Of a DNA stretch of 64,000 bases, positions 30,396 to 39,978 are shown in pieces; position 1 is the first letter of the stretch; the number at the start of each line of letters is the position of its first letter. Position numbers and translations under genes: made by a program. Source of the stretch: Rhizobiales bacterium NRL2 (GTDB lineage: Bacteria > Pseudomonadota > Alphaproteobacteria > Minwuiales > Minwuiaceae); NCBI GenBank assembly GCA_001664005.1, contig CP016093.1, positions 1,123,001 to 1,187,000 on the forward strand, given 5' to 3'. The notes under the pieces are model-generated. The model did not search any database, was not told the DNA's origin, and was given only the letters and a program-made list of their open reading frames with translations.

Positions 30396-31130
30396 TCATC
30401 CCAGCTTCTCCAGCGCGCCGTCGAGCCATTTCCAGAACCCGGTCAGCCCTTCGCCGGTCTCCGCAGGGGCCGGAACCGGCGGTGGCGTCTCGCGCCGGCG
30501 CGGCGGCAGGTACTTGTTGACCGGCCTGGTGCCCATTTCGGCCATGAGGTCGATGCCGCCACGCTCGGCGACCAGCCGGCTGACATCCGAATCCGGGTCG
30601 GCGAGATCGCCGAAATGGCGCGCATTCGCCGGGCAGGTGCGGACGCAGGCGGGGATGCGGTCTTCCTCCGGCAGGTCTTCCGAATAGATGCGGTCGACAC
30701 AGAGCGTGCACTTCTTCATCACCCCGGCCGCCGGGTCCATTTCGCGCGCGCCATAGGGGCAGGCCCAGGCGCAGAGGCCGCAGCCCATGCAGCGGTCCTC
30801 GTCGACCAGCACGATGCCGTCCTCGGCGCGCTTCAGCGACGCGCCGGTCGGACAGACGGTGACGCAGGGCGCGTCGTCGCAGTGCAAGCAGGACTTCGGG
30901 AAGTGCACCAGCCGCGTGTCCTCGCCCTGGCGGCATTCGAAACTGTGGATGCGGTTGAGCCAGGCGCCCGAGACAGCCGCGCCATAGGGGTCGGCGTCGG
31001 CAAGCGGGACCAGGTCGCCGCCGGTGTTCCATTCCTTGCAGTTCACGGCGCAGGCGTGACAGCCGACGCAGGTGTCCAGGTCGATCACCAGACCGAGCTT
31101 CTTGTCTGTGCTTTCGGGCAGCCCCGTCAT
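30396..31130 (-). CDS. soeB: Sulfite dehydrogenase iron-sulfur subunit SoeB
   Basis: A 244-residue DmsB-like electron-transfer subunit with four [4Fe-4S] cysteine groups: CVGCHACAVNCKEWN, CLHCDDAPCVTVCPTGA, CMGCGLCAWACPYGA and CTLCVDRIYSEDLPEEDRIPACVRTCPANA. No Tat or Sec signal is present, so it is cytoplasmic, as in SoeABC and unlike DmsABC. The start at 31130 overlaps the soeA stop by four bases. The C-terminus (residues 195-244) is proline-rich and holds an amphipathic WKWLDGALEKLG end. Confidence 0.82.
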   Translation of the reverse strand: MTGLPESTDKKLGLVIDLDTCVGCHACAVNCKEWNTGGDLVPLADADPYGAAVSGAWLNRIHSFECRQGEDTRLVHFPKSCLHCDDAPCVTVCPTGASLKRAEDGIVLVDEDRCMGCGLCAWACPYGAREMDPAAGVMKKCTLCVDRIYSEDLPEEDRIPACVRTCPANARHFGDLADPDSDVSRLVAERGGIDLMAEMGTRPVNKYLPPRRRETPPPVPAPAETGEGLTGFWKWLDGALEKLG

Positions 31131-33970
31131 CGTTTCACCGGGCGGGTCGGGTGCCAGGCCTGCATCGCCGGCGCGGGTTCCGCGCCGGGTGCGGGTTGCT
31201 GCGCCGGGAAGCGGGGCAGGGTGCGGGCGAGATCGTGCTCGGCGACCTTCTCCAGACGGACCCGCAGATCGAACCACGCCGCCTGGCCGGTGATCGGGTC
31301 GGAGTTGCCGATCCGGTGGCCGCCCTCGCCATCGGGCAGGAGTTCGTGGATCAGGTGGTTGAGCAGGAAGCCCCGCTCGGCCTCTGGCGCGTCCGGATCG
31401 AGCCGCCAGGCGCCGGGCCGCTTGCCGATGGCATTCCAGGTCCAGACGGTCGATCCATTGACCGCCGCCATGCGCTGCACGGCGACGCGGATGCGGTTGT
31501 GGTGGGAGACGACGTCGACCAGATCGCCGTCGGCCAGATCCATTTCGCGGCAGATATCGTCGGGCACGAAGAGCGCGTTGGCGGTGTGAATCTGCCTGAG
31601 CCAGGCGTTCTGGGAGCCCCAGCTGTGGTACATGGCCATTGGCCGCTGGGTCAGCGCGTGCAGGGGAAACGCCTCGCCGTCGATCATCTCGCCCTCGTGC
31701 GGCGGATACCAGATCGGCAAGGGGGCGAAAGCGTCGGCGATCCGTTGTCTCAGATGTTCCGGCGGCTGCCGTTCGCCATGACCCTCGGCGGCGAGGCGGA
31801 ATTTCTGCAGCGGCTCCAGCCAGAGCTGGAAGGTCACCGGCTGTGGCGTGTCGTAGAAGCCCATCTCCACGGCGAAGTCCTGATACGCCCGGTTGGCGAA
31901 CTTGAAGAAACGGGCCTCCTCGGGGATCTCCGCGCTCCAGTAGCCGCCGTTGGCGATATAGCGGTCGATCTGATCGGGATTGGGTTCGCCGCGCCCGCTC
32001 TGCTGGCCGTCTTCGCCGCGCCAGCCGGCCAGCGGGCCGACTCCGGGCCGGCGCTGGTGGTTCACCATGTAGTCGGCGTAGTCGGCATAGGCCGGCGCGC
32101 CGGTCTCGGCGATGAAGCCCGGCAGGCCGAGGCGCGAAGCCAGATCGATCAGCACCGACTGAAAGCCGCGCACCTCACGGTCGGGTTCGAGCACCGGCCA
32201 GCGGATCGCGTCCGCCACCAGCTCCGGCTCCCCGATCGGCCGGTCGAGCAGGGAAATGCAGTCGTGGCGCTCCAGATAGGTCGTATCGGGCAGGATCAGG
32301 TCGGCATAGGCCGTCATTTCCGACTGGTAGGCGTCGGAGAGGATGATCTTCGGAATGCGGTATTCGCCGGTCTCCTCGTCGACGGCGGTCAGCATCTCGA
32401 TGGTCCCGGCCGTGTTCATCGACGAGTTCCAGGCCATGTTGGCCATGTAGAGGAACAGGACGTCGATGGGGTAGGGATCGCCCTCGAACGCATTGGCGAT
32501 GACCATGTGCATCATGCCGTGGGCGGCCAGCGGCGCGTCCCAGGAGAAGGCCTTGTCGATACGCAGCGCGCCGCCCGCTTCGTCCAGCAACAGGTCTTCC
32601 GGTCCCCGCGGGAAACCCAGATGCGGCCCGGCCAGGGGCTGGTGCGGCGTGATCGCGCCGACCACGCTGGCGCCCGTCGGTTTCGGGTGCGCCTCCATCG
32701 GCTTGGGGTAGGGCGGCTTGAAGCGGAACCCGCCCGGGCATTCGATGGCGCCGAGCAGGATCTGCAGCAGGTGCAGCGCCCGGCAGGTCTGGAAGCCGTT
32801 GGAATGGGCCGAGATGCCGCGCATGGCGTGAAAGCTCACGGGCCGGCCGACAAAGCGTTCGTGGCGCTCGCCGTTCATGTCGGTCCAGGGCTGCTCGATC
32901 GAGATTTCCTCGTCGAAGGCGACGCGGCCGATCTCGTCGGCCAGCGCACGGATCGTGCCGGCGTCTATGCCGGTGCGTCCGGCCACCGCATCGGGCGTAT
33001 AGGCGTCGTCCAGATAGGTTTCGGCGATGCGCTCGAAGACCGGCCGGGCGCTGCGGCCGTGGCCCAGGTCCACGCGTCCGCGGAGCGCGGGCGCTCTGGC
33101 CTGTTCCTTCGGGGCCGCCTCGCCCGATCGCCGGTCCAGCACCATCTCCGCGCCTTCGGCGTCGCGCAGGAACAGGCCGTCGTCCGCTTCGCCCGGCGCG
33201 TCGATCACCAGCCAGGGGGCGTTGGTGTACCGGATCAGATAGTCCAGATCGATCCGGCCGGCCTTGAGTATTTCGTGGATCAGCGACAGCACCAGCAGTC
33301 CGTCCGAGCCGGGACGGATGCCGAGCCACTGGTCGGCGATCGCCGAGTATCCGGTGCGGATCGGGTTGACCGAGACGATGCGCGCGCCGCGTTCCTTCAG
33401 CTTCGCCAGCCCCATCTTGATCGGGTTGCTGTCGTGATCCTCGGCGACGCCGAAGAGGAGGAACAGTTTCGTGCGCTCCCAGTCCGGCTGCCCGAATTCC
33501 CAGAACGACCCGCCCATGGTGTAGATGCCGGCCGCCGCCATGTTGACCGAGCAGAAACCGCCATGGGCGGCGTAGTTGGGTGTGCCGAACATCTGCGCCC
33601 AGTAGCTGGTCAGCGACTGGCTCTGATCGCGGCCGGTGAAGAAGGCGAATCGTCTTGGGTCGGTGGCGCGGGCGCGGGCCAGCCAGGCGGTCGCCGTGTC
33701 CAGCGCTTCCTCCCACTCGATCTCCTCGAAGCGGCCCTCGCCGCGCGGCCCGACACGCTTCAGCGGCTTCCTCAGCCGCGCCGGCGAATAGTGCTGCATG
33801 ATGCCCGCGGAGCCCTTGGCGCAGAGCACGCCCTTGTTCACCGGATGATCACGGTTGCCGCCGATATAGCGGATGCGTCCGCCCTCCAGATGCACGTCGA
33901 TGCCGCAGCGGCAGGCGCACATGTAGCAGGTGGTCTTGGCGATACGCCTGTCGGGCGCGTTGTCGGGCAC
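31127..33970 (-). CDS. soeA: Sulfite dehydrogenase molybdopterin subunit SoeA
   Basis: A 947-residue DMSO-reductase-family protein. The N-terminal [4Fe-4S] motif is CYMCACRCGIDV with a late cysteine in VLCAKGSAG, and the likely molybdenum ligand is the Cys in HGGFCSVNMAA. No twin-arginine leader is present, which points to the cytoplasmic SoeABC sulfite dehydrogenase rather than periplasmic polysulfide or thiosulfate reductases. It starts with GTG, preceded by GGAGG. The gene order soeA-soeB-soeC matches sulfur-oxidising proteobacteria. It would oxidise sulfite to sulfate and reduce quinone. Confidence 0.8.
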   Translation of the reverse strand: MPDNAPDRRIAKTTCYMCACRCGIDVHLEGGRIRYIGGNRDHPVNKGVLCAKGSAGIMQHYSPARLRKPLKRVGPRGEGRFEEIEWEEALDTATAWLARARATDPRRFAFFTGRDQSQSLTSYWAQMFGTPNYAAHGGFCSVNMAAAGIYTMGGSFWEFGQPDWERTKLFLLFGVAEDHDSNPIKMGLAKLKERGARIVSVNPIRTGYSAIADQWLGIRPGSDGLLVLSLIHEILKAGRIDLDYLIRYTNAPWLVIDAPGEADDGLFLRDAEGAEMVLDRRSGEAAPKEQARAPALRGRVDLGHGRSARPVFERIAETYLDDAYTPDAVAGRTGIDAGTIRALADEIGRVAFDEEISIEQPWTDMNGERHERFVGRPVSFHAMRGISAHSNGFQTCRALHLLQILLGAIECPGGFRFKPPYPKPMEAHPKPTGASVVGAITPHQPLAGPHLGFPRGPEDLLLDEAGGALRIDKAFSWDAPLAAHGMMHMVIANAFEGDPYPIDVLFLYMANMAWNSSMNTAGTIEMLTAVDEETGEYRIPKIILSDAYQSEMTAYADLILPDTTYLERHDCISLLDRPIGEPELVADAIRWPVLEPDREVRGFQSVLIDLASRLGLPGFIAETGAPAYADYADYMVNHQRRPGVGPLAGWRGEDGQQSGRGEPNPDQIDRYIANGGYWSAEIPEEARFFKFANRAYQDFAVEMGFYDTPQPVTFQLWLEPLQKFRLAAEGHGERQPPEHLRQRIADAFAPLPIWYPPHEGEMIDGEAFPLHALTQRPMAMYHSWGSQNAWLRQIHTANALFVPDDICREMDLADGDLVDVVSHHNRIRVAVQRMAAVNGSTVWTWNAIGKRPGAWRLDPDAPEAERGFLLNHLIHELLPDGEGGHRIGNSDPITGQAAWFDLRVRLEKVAEHDLARTLPRFPAQQPAPGAEPAPAMQAWHPTRPVKR

Positions 33971-34060
33971 CGTGGCCTCCCCGAATTTCCCCGGTCCGGA
34001 TTTACCAGATTTCAGGTGGAGTTTCGCCGATCCGGATGCGGCGGCGCAATGGCCGTGACC

Positions 34061-34804
34061 TCAGCCGATCTCGCCCAGCACCGGAAAGGCCTCCAGCATC
34101 CAGATGGCGATGACCTGCAGACGGTTCGTGAAGATCAGCACGCCCGTCGCGATCAACAGCAGGCCGGTGACGATCTCGACGGTGCGCAGGTGTCGCCGGA
34201 AGCGGACGAGGAATCCCAGAAAGGCCTGCACGCCCACCGCGGCCAGAATGAAGGGAATGCCAAGGCCGAGCGCATAGACCGCCAGCAGCGAAGCGCCGGC
34301 GGCAATGTTCTGTTCGCTTGCCGCCAGCGCCAGGATGGTCGCCAGGATCGGGCCGATGCAGGGTGTCCAGCCGAAGCCGAAGGCCATGCCGAGCACTACG
34401 GCGCCCGGCGCCCGCAGCCCCCTGGTCGCCGTTTCCAGCCGCGCCTCCCGGTTCAGGAAGGCGATCCGGAAGACGCCAACCATGTGCAGGCCGAAGACGA
34501 TGATGATGGCGCCGGCGATCTTGCCCAGCAGATCGAGATTCGGCCGGAGGAACTGCGTCACCGCGCTGGCGCCGGCGCCGAGGGCGACGAAGACGATCGA
34601 GAAGCCCAGGACGAAGAAGACCGACATCCACACGACCCGGCGGGTCACGGCGCGGTCGCGGCCGGCCTTCTCCGACAGTTCCTCATAGCTGGTGCCGGCA
34701 AGATAGCAGAGATAGGCGGGCACAAGGGGCAGGACGCAGGGACTGAGGAACGAGATGAATCCGCCCCCCGCCGCCGTGAGATATTCGCCGAAGCCCGCCG
34801 CCAT
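34061..34804 (-). CDS. ccdA: Cytochrome c biogenesis protein CcdA
   Basis: A 247-residue six-helix membrane protein of the short CcdA/DsbD-beta type. The redox cysteines lie in FLSPCVLPLVPAYLCYLAG (Cys23) and GFGWTPCIGPILA (about residue 147). It carries electrons from thioredoxin across the membrane to reduce apocytochrome heme-site cysteines or other periplasmic thiols. It lies 90 bp upstream of soeA on the same strand. It could also serve the multiheme cytochromes encoded at 52-59 kb. The start at 34804 is chosen because the upstream extension has no CcdA similarity. Confidence 0.9.
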   Translation of the reverse strand: MAAGFGEYLTAAGGGFISFLSPCVLPLVPAYLCYLAGTSYEELSEKAGRDRAVTRRVVWMSVFFVLGFSIVFVALGAGASAVTQFLRPNLDLLGKIAGAIIIVFGLHMVGVFRIAFLNREARLETATRGLRAPGAVVLGMAFGFGWTPCIGPILATILALAASEQNIAAGASLLAVYALGLGIPFILAAVGVQAFLGFLVRFRRHLRTVEIVTGLLLIATGVLIFTNRLQVIAIWMLEAFPVLGEIG

Positions 34805-34930
34805 GTACCGCCCGCCCTGTGTGCCGAGGAACGCACCGTTACCGGGCGCGGGAGCTATCGCGCCAATCACATGGCCGTCAAGCGCCGCCTGCGCTTCCAC
34901 CATCCGCGCCAGCGCCTATAGTGCGGTCCC

Positions 34931-35905
34931 ATGAAGGCGATGATTGTGAACGAACTCGGCCCGCCCGAGATCATGAAGCTGCAGGATCTGCCGGCGACCT
35001 CGGCGGGGCCGGGCGAGATTCGCGTGCGTGTGCGCGCCGCGGGACTGAATTTCCCGGACATCCTGATGATTGCGGGCAAGTACCAGTTCCGGCCCGATCC
35101 GCCTTTCGTCCCCGGCATGGAGGCCGCGGGCGAGATTCTGGAGACGGGCGAGGGTGTTGAAGCGTTCGCGCCAGGCGACCGGGTGATCATCCACGCGCGC
35201 AATGGCCTGTATGCGGAGGAAGCGGTGGTGCCGGCCGAATGGGCGGTGCCGCTTCCCGAAAGCTGGGACTTCGCCGAAGGCGCCGCCTTCTGGTCAGCTT
35301 ACAACTCGGCCTATGTCGGGCTGGTCAGCCGCGGTGGCCTGAAGGCCGGCGAATGGGTTCTGGTCCATGGCGCGGCCGGCGGAGTCGGGCTGGCTGCGGT
35401 GGAACTCGCCCATGCGCTGGGCGCCCGCGTCGTCGCGGTCGTGGGCAGCGATGCGAAGGCCGAGGCTGTACGGGCCAAGGGTGCGGAGGTGGTCGTCGAT
35501 CACCGCAGCGAGAATTTCCGGGACCGCGTGCAGGAGGTCACCGGCGGCGCCGGCGCGGACGTGGTCTACGACCCGGTGGGCGGAGACGTCCTGTTCCAGT
35601 CCCTGCGCTGCATCGCCTGGGGCGGGCGGTTTCTGGTCATCGGCTTCGCGGGCGGCACCATCCCGGAGGTGCCGGCGAACTACGCGCTGCTGAAGAGCTG
35701 TTCGGTGATCGGGGTCAGGGCCGGGGAATATGGCCGCCGTGATCCTGCGGCGGGCCGGGCGATCATCGCCCACATGCTGGACCTCGCGGGCGCGGGGCGG
35801 ATCAATCCTCACGTTCATGCCCGTCTTCCGCTGGTGGACGCGGCCCGGGCGCTGGCGCTGCTGTCACGGCGGGAGGTCATCGGCAAGGTGGTGCTCACGG
35901 TCTGA
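34931..35905 (+). CDS. NADPH:quinone oxidoreductase-like zinc-free MDR protein
   Basis: A 324-residue medium-chain dehydrogenase/reductase of the quinone oxidoreductase group. The N-terminal MKAMIVNELGPPEIMKLQDLP and FPDILMIAGKYQFRPDPPFVPGMEAAGEI are typical. The nucleotide site is VHGAAGGVGLAAVELAHALGARV, and the sequence ends HVHARLPLVDAARALALLSRREVIGKVVLTV. The zinc-binding cysteines of alcohol dehydrogenases are absent. It probably reduces quinones or enones with NADPH in the cytoplasm. It diverges from ccdA across a 126-bp gap. Confidence 0.88.
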   Translation: MKAMIVNELGPPEIMKLQDLPATSAGPGEIRVRVRAAGLNFPDILMIAGKYQFRPDPPFVPGMEAAGEILETGEGVEAFAPGDRVIIHARNGLYAEEAVVPAEWAVPLPESWDFAEGAAFWSAYNSAYVGLVSRGGLKAGEWVLVHGAAGGVGLAAVELAHALGARVVAVVGSDAKAEAVRAKGAEVVVDHRSENFRDRVQEVTGGAGADVVYDPVGGDVLFQSLRCIAWGGRFLVIGFAGGTIPEVPANYALLKSCSVIGVRAGEYGRRDPAAGRAIIAHMLDLAGAGRINPHVHARLPLVDAARALALLSRREVIGKVVLTV

Positions 35906-36257
35906 TTCGTGGACGCGGTAGGGCAATGATAATATGATAGGCCTCGGTGGCATGGCGGAGGGACGGTTTGTTGCGGAGCGGGTCGCAACAGCTTGTTAAC
36001 CGACGGGCCGTATCTTTGCCTCTCCATGCCCGCGAAAGCGCCGCGGGCGGAATGCGTTTGACGAGGGGACTGCAGGGCGACTGGAACGGCGGATCGGCAG
36101 CGGATGCAAGAAATGGCGATGCTGCAAATTCGCAACAAGACGCAAGTTTAGGGAATCCTTGGCCCTTCGGGCTTGTTGTTAACCCCTTTTGCGGCTATCC
36201 AGTCGAGCTAACTGCGGGTCGCAGTAACAGGTTGGGTGAATTTGAAGGTGTCGACGG
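35906..36257 (+). other. Intergenic region upstream of truncated outer-membrane gene
   Basis: 352 bp without a convincing gene. A locally AT-rich stretch (AATGATAATATGATA) follows the quinone oxidoreductase stop. Near the right end there is a weak promoter candidate, TTGTTG (36173-36178), 17 bp, TATCCA (36196-36201), about 57 bp before the next ATG. No RNA gene was recognised. Confidence 0.4.
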
Positions 36258-36980
36258 ATGATCGAGCTTCGTAAGCACAAGAAAACGATGTCGGCCGGAG
36301 GGGCGATCTTCGCGGCGGCCTTGGGGCTGTCGGCGGTGACCAGCGGCGCCGGCGCCGCGGACTGGTCGACCACTTTCCTGTCCATCAATCAGGCCGAATA
36401 TCTCGACAACTTCGTGGCGGACGAGCTCAACGCCGCGATCCGGGAGAGTGACGTTCGGCTTTCGACCAATAATCGCGTGACCATACGGGGGCGGCTGGAC
36501 AACAACGTTTCCGTGCGCGTCGGCGGCAATCTGCTCTATTTCCAGCACATTGACCGCACCGATCAGGATTCGCTGGGCGTCGGCGGTTTCGCCGACGTGG
36601 CCAAGCGCTTCGGTGCGCTGACGGCACGTGCCGGCTATTTCGGCAACTACCGCCGCAAGGATGGTGTGAACCAGTTCGTCGAGAATGGCGCGCTGCTGAG
36701 CCTGACCTACAACCCGAGCCGGGTTTACACGCTGTCGGCCCAGAGCCGCATCGCCTATCGTGATTTCGATGACCAGAACTTCGGTGGTCTGGACCAGGTG
36801 CGCGGCGACGTCTTCCTGCGCGCCTACTGGTATCCGTTCGAGGACGCGACCTATCTCGGCGCCGAGCTCGGCGCCATCCGGGAAAATGCCGAGACCGATT
36901 TCAACGCGACGACATCCTTCCTGGCCGGCGTCCGTGCGAGCCATCATGTGACGGAGCGTACATCTGCTCCCTTGGCGTAG
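36258..36980 (+). pseudogene. Outer-membrane beta-barrel protein, 3' end lost at integration junction
   Basis: The remaining 240 codons encode a signal peptide (cleaved near residue 33, GAGA/ADWS) and repeating amphipathic strands ending in aromatic residues, such as VSVRVGGNLLYFQH, LTARAGYFGNYRRK and DVFLRAYWYPFED. The frame ends abruptly in RASHHVTERTSAPLA without a C-terminal Phe/Trp closing strand. A tyrosine integrase begins 118 bp further on. I read this as a barrel gene cut by insertion of the mobile segment. The family is not recognised, and no second half is visible in the window. Confidence 0.6.
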
Positions 36981-37098
36981 CTGATCGTCTCAGGCTGTCT
37001 CAAACTCCACGATTTCTGCCACTTTCCTGTCTCATCCTGTCTTGCATTGTCGCTGGCGATCGCAGAGGATATGTACGTGAAATCGTGGGTAACGGCAT

Positions 37099-38331
37099 AT
37101 GGCGGACACAATCAATCGCCTCAACGCGAGGCAGGTTCAGACACAACCCGTGGGGCGTCATCACGACGGCGGCGGGCTCTATCTGCAAGTCATCGAGAGC
37201 GGCGCGCGCACATGGCTGTTCCGTTACATGCTCGACGGTAAACAGCGATGGATGGGATTAGGCAGCGCGCGCGATGTGCCATTGAAGGAAGCGCGGGAGA
37301 AGGCGATGGAGTACCGCCGCCTCCGTGCCGAAGGCATCGATCCCATAAAGTACCGTGACCGCGAGCGGCAACGACGACGCGAAGACCTGCTTAGCTCCGT
37401 AACGTTCCAGAAGGCCGCTGAAGAGTACATTCGCTCTCACGAAGCAGGCTGGTCCAATCCAGCACACGCTTCGCAATGGGCAAATTCGCTGCGGGACCAC
37501 GCCTATCCGATCATTGGCGATAAGGATGTTGCAGAAATTTCAATGTCGGACGTGTTGCGGGTTCTTGATCCAATCTGGCTAACGAAGACGGTAACCGCGA
37601 CACGTGTCAGAGGCCGGATCGAGAAGATACTTGATTGGGCGAGAGTGCGGGGCCATCGAGTTGGTGAGAACCCGGCACGATGGCGAGGCAATCTCGAAAC
37701 GCAGCTGGCCCCACCGAACCGGGTGCGCCGTGTCGAACATCATAAGGCGCTCCCATGGTCTGAGATCGGCGACTTCATGGCGGAGCTGCGCGAGCGCAAA
37801 AGCATCGCAGCATATGCGCTTGAATTCATGATCCTGACAGCGTTACGCACCAGCGAGGTTGTCGACGCGCGCTGGGAGGAGTTCGACCTGGGTAATGCCG
37901 TTTGGACGGTCCCAGCCGAGCGCATGAAGATGAAGAATGAGCATCGCGTTCCGCTCACCGCGCGCGCCATTGATATTTTGCGCGAGCTGGAGAGGTCGTC
38001 GACCGGAGATCATGTGTTCACCAGTGGTGATGGCAGGTCGCTGCACAAGAACACCATGCTGGCGCTCGTGAGGCGGATGGGCCGTAAGGACATCACGGCG
38101 CATGGCTTCCGTTCCACATTCCGTGATTGGGCCGCTGAGATGACAGCGTATCCGTCGGACGTCGTGGAGATGGCCTTGGCACATGCCATCCGCAACAAGG
38201 TCGAGAGTGCCTATCGGCGCGGTGATCTGTTTGAGAAGCGGAAGCGCCTAATGGATGAATGGGCCCAGTTCTGCAATACACCGTCACGGAATGAGGTTAG
38301 GTCGGCGAATGTGGTCTGGATAAATCAGTAG
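37099..38331 (+). CDS. Tyrosine-type site-specific integrase (P4-like)
   Basis: A 410-residue phage/island integrase. The N-terminal arm-binding domain (DUF4102 type) contains GGGLYLQVIESGARTWLFRYMLDGK and RWMGLGSARDVPLKEAREKA. The catalytic residues are intact: Arg250 (LTALRTSEV), His335/Arg338 (HGFR), His362 (ALAHA) and the nucleophile Tyr372 (VESAYRRG). It would integrate and excise the surrounding island, acting at an attachment site just upstream, probably within the truncated barrel gene. The longer C-terminus (KKRLMDEWAQFCN) is usual for this group. Confidence 0.93.
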   Translation: MADTINRLNARQVQTQPVGRHHDGGGLYLQVIESGARTWLFRYMLDGKQRWMGLGSARDVPLKEAREKAMEYRRLRAEGIDPIKYRDRERQRRREDLLSSVTFQKAAEEYIRSHEAGWSNPAHASQWANSLRDHAYPIIGDKDVAEISMSDVLRVLDPIWLTKTVTATRVRGRIEKILDWARVRGHRVGENPARWRGNLETQLAPPNRVRRVEHHKALPWSEIGDFMAELRERKSIAAYALEFMILTALRTSEVVDARWEEFDLGNAVWTVPAERMKMKNEHRVPLTARAIDILRELERSSTGDHVFTSGDGRSLHKNTMLALVRRMGRKDITAHGFRSTFRDWAAEMTAYPSDVVEMALAHAIRNKVESAYRRGDLFEKRKRLMDEWAQFCNTPSRNEVRSANVVWINQ

Positions 38332-38470
38332 AGCGCCCGTTCAGAGGACGGTGGTGTGGTGCCGGCAATCGCGGGCTCGCAGAGATCGTCGTTGCGCTCC
38401 AGCAAGCTTCGTAGGGGGTTCCCATCCGCCTGTCACGTGCTGATACAGCGGCGCGGCGACTGGACGTGAC

Positions 38471-39436
38471 CTAGCCGCGAATTCTCTCTCGGAAACGGTC
38501 GATCATCCTCGTTAATGCGCCTCTGGCGGGAAGCGAAGTTCGAATATAACGTGGTTGACTGGGGTTAGATGAACGAGGTCGCACGATATGTACATCCTCC
38601 CATTCTTGAATAGTCCGCTCCATCTGAAATACGTATTTCTGAACGACCTTACTTCCGTAGGTTCCATTTGCAATGGTCAGCATTTCTGCCGCGGCGTATA
38701 GGTAGGCTGTGGCAGCAGTTGAGGTACTGTAATCTAAAAAAACGGTTCTCTTTGTTTCGGCCGCGATATCGAACGCATCGCTGTATGGAATTTCGGATAT
38801 GAGTGTCCGCGCATTATACTGGGCTCGGAACTCGTTGACCCGGTCTTTGCTCTTTGTTGACCATGGCGGCACTCGCGTAATTAACACGAATGGGTCATCA
38901 GCATGGGCCCTTCCTGAATTGCGCAAACGTTTGACCGTTGTGTCGAGGCGTTGGAAACCGTCCAGCGCGAAACGCTCCGGCGGCAACGGAGCCAGTATAT
39001 AGTCCGCCAGAGAGAGCGCATTGACGCTCAAGATACCGAGGGAGGGCGGACAGTCGAAAACGACCCAATCAAATGTTGTGGCAATGTCTCTGATATTGGG
39101 TCCCAGTCGCAAAAAATCATCTTCGTCTGCATTAACTTCCAGCTCGACACCCGCCAGTTCCAGCGAAGAAGGCAGCACGTAGAGATCGGGAAAAATTGTC
39201 GGCAGGCACGATTGTTCCGTGATCGGCGTGTTCCCTGCGACGGCTTCATAGGCTCCGGGAAACTCGCTATCGTCCGTTCCATCGAGACCGACGGCGCTCG
39301 TGGCGTTGCCCTGAGCATCGAGGTCGACGAGCAGGACGCGTTGGGAAGCCGCGGCGAAGGCGGCTGATAGATGAACAGCGGTTGTCGTCTTGCCGACACC
39401 GCCCTTCTGGTTGGCGACTGCTAAGAAGTTGGCCAT
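38471..39436 (-). CDS. ParA-family ATPase
   Basis: A 321-residue MinD/ParA ATPase. The deviant Walker A is KGGVGKTTT (residues 11-19), followed by VLLVDLDAQGNATSAVG, VVFDCPPSLGILSVNAL and TRVPPWSTKSKDRVNEF. ParA proteins position plasmids, islands or protein complexes on the nucleoid. No ParB or parS site was recognised nearby, so it is an orphan here. It is convergent with the integrase. The last 50 residues are basic and not typical of ParA. Confidence 0.88.
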   Translation of the reverse strand: MANFLAVANQKGGVGKTTTAVHLSAAFAAASQRVLLVDLDAQGNATSAVGLDGTDDSEFPGAYEAVAGNTPITEQSCLPTIFPDLYVLPSSLELAGVELEVNADEDDFLRLGPNIRDIATTFDWVVFDCPPSLGILSVNALSLADYILAPLPPERFALDGFQRLDTTVKRLRNSGRAHADDPFVLITRVPPWSTKSKDRVNEFRAQYNARTLISEIPYSDAFDIAAETKRTVFLDYSTSTAATAYLYAAAEMLTIANGTYGSKVVQKYVFQMERTIQEWEDVHIVRPRSSNPSQPRYIRTSLPARGALTRMIDRFRERIRG

Positions 39437-39562
39437 TAGCGATGCATTATAGTGCCGATACTCTGCAGAAATAGCATAATTTTCTGCTAGATGATCGCCG
39501 GGGGAGTTTTGCGAGAAACTCGCAACTCATGTGACATGTCCATGCTGTTGCAGGCATGGTAA

Positions 39563-39850
39563 ATGCGGATGAGGCGAACGGTTGTTGCGGCGATTGCCGT
39601 CCTACTGTTCCCAGCGATTGCGAATGCTGAACGGCTCAATGATGCCGAGATCAAAAGGCAGATGATTGAGCAATCAATCGCCAGCTACTCGGGGAACTGT
39701 CCTTGTCCCTACAATCGAGCGCGGGATGGCAGCCGGTGTGGCCGCCGTAGCGCCTACAATCGGCCAGGTGGCGCAGAGCCGCTTTGCTACCCACAGGATG
39801 TGACGCAGGGAATGGTTCAGCGTTACCGGCAACAGCATGGGCTTCGATAG
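39563..39850 (+). CDS. Small secreted cysteine-containing protein, unknown function
   Basis: A 95-residue protein with a signal peptide (VVAAIAVLLFPAIANA, cleaved after residue 22). The mature part has a conserved-looking core SIASYSGNCPCPYNRARDG followed by GRRSAYNRPGGAEPLCYPQDV, with four cysteines. The same NCPCPYN / RRSAYxRPGG pattern occurs in small exported proteins of many proteobacterial islands (from memory). The function is not known. It sits alone between the divergently oriented parA and exonuclease genes. Confidence 0.65.
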   Translation: MRMRRTVVAAIAVLLFPAIANAERLNDAEIKRQMIEQSIASYSGNCPCPYNRARDGSRCGRRSAYNRPGGAEPLCYPQDVTQGMVQRYRQQHGLR

Positions 39851-39978
39851 GATGCCACGGACGGGCGATTGCTGGATGACACGGCGAACGGAACCCAGTG
39901 ACCGAGGGATGTTATCGGAAAATTCGTCGTTTCTTTGGTTGGCGAGGAAGGGCTGGCTATCCCCTATACGTCAGCCGC

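Noticed and set aside
31151-34921. 1256-codon plus-strand frame opposite soeA and ccdA
   Set aside because: It spans two well-recognised minus-strand genes and has no recognisable domain; it is a GC-driven antisense frame.
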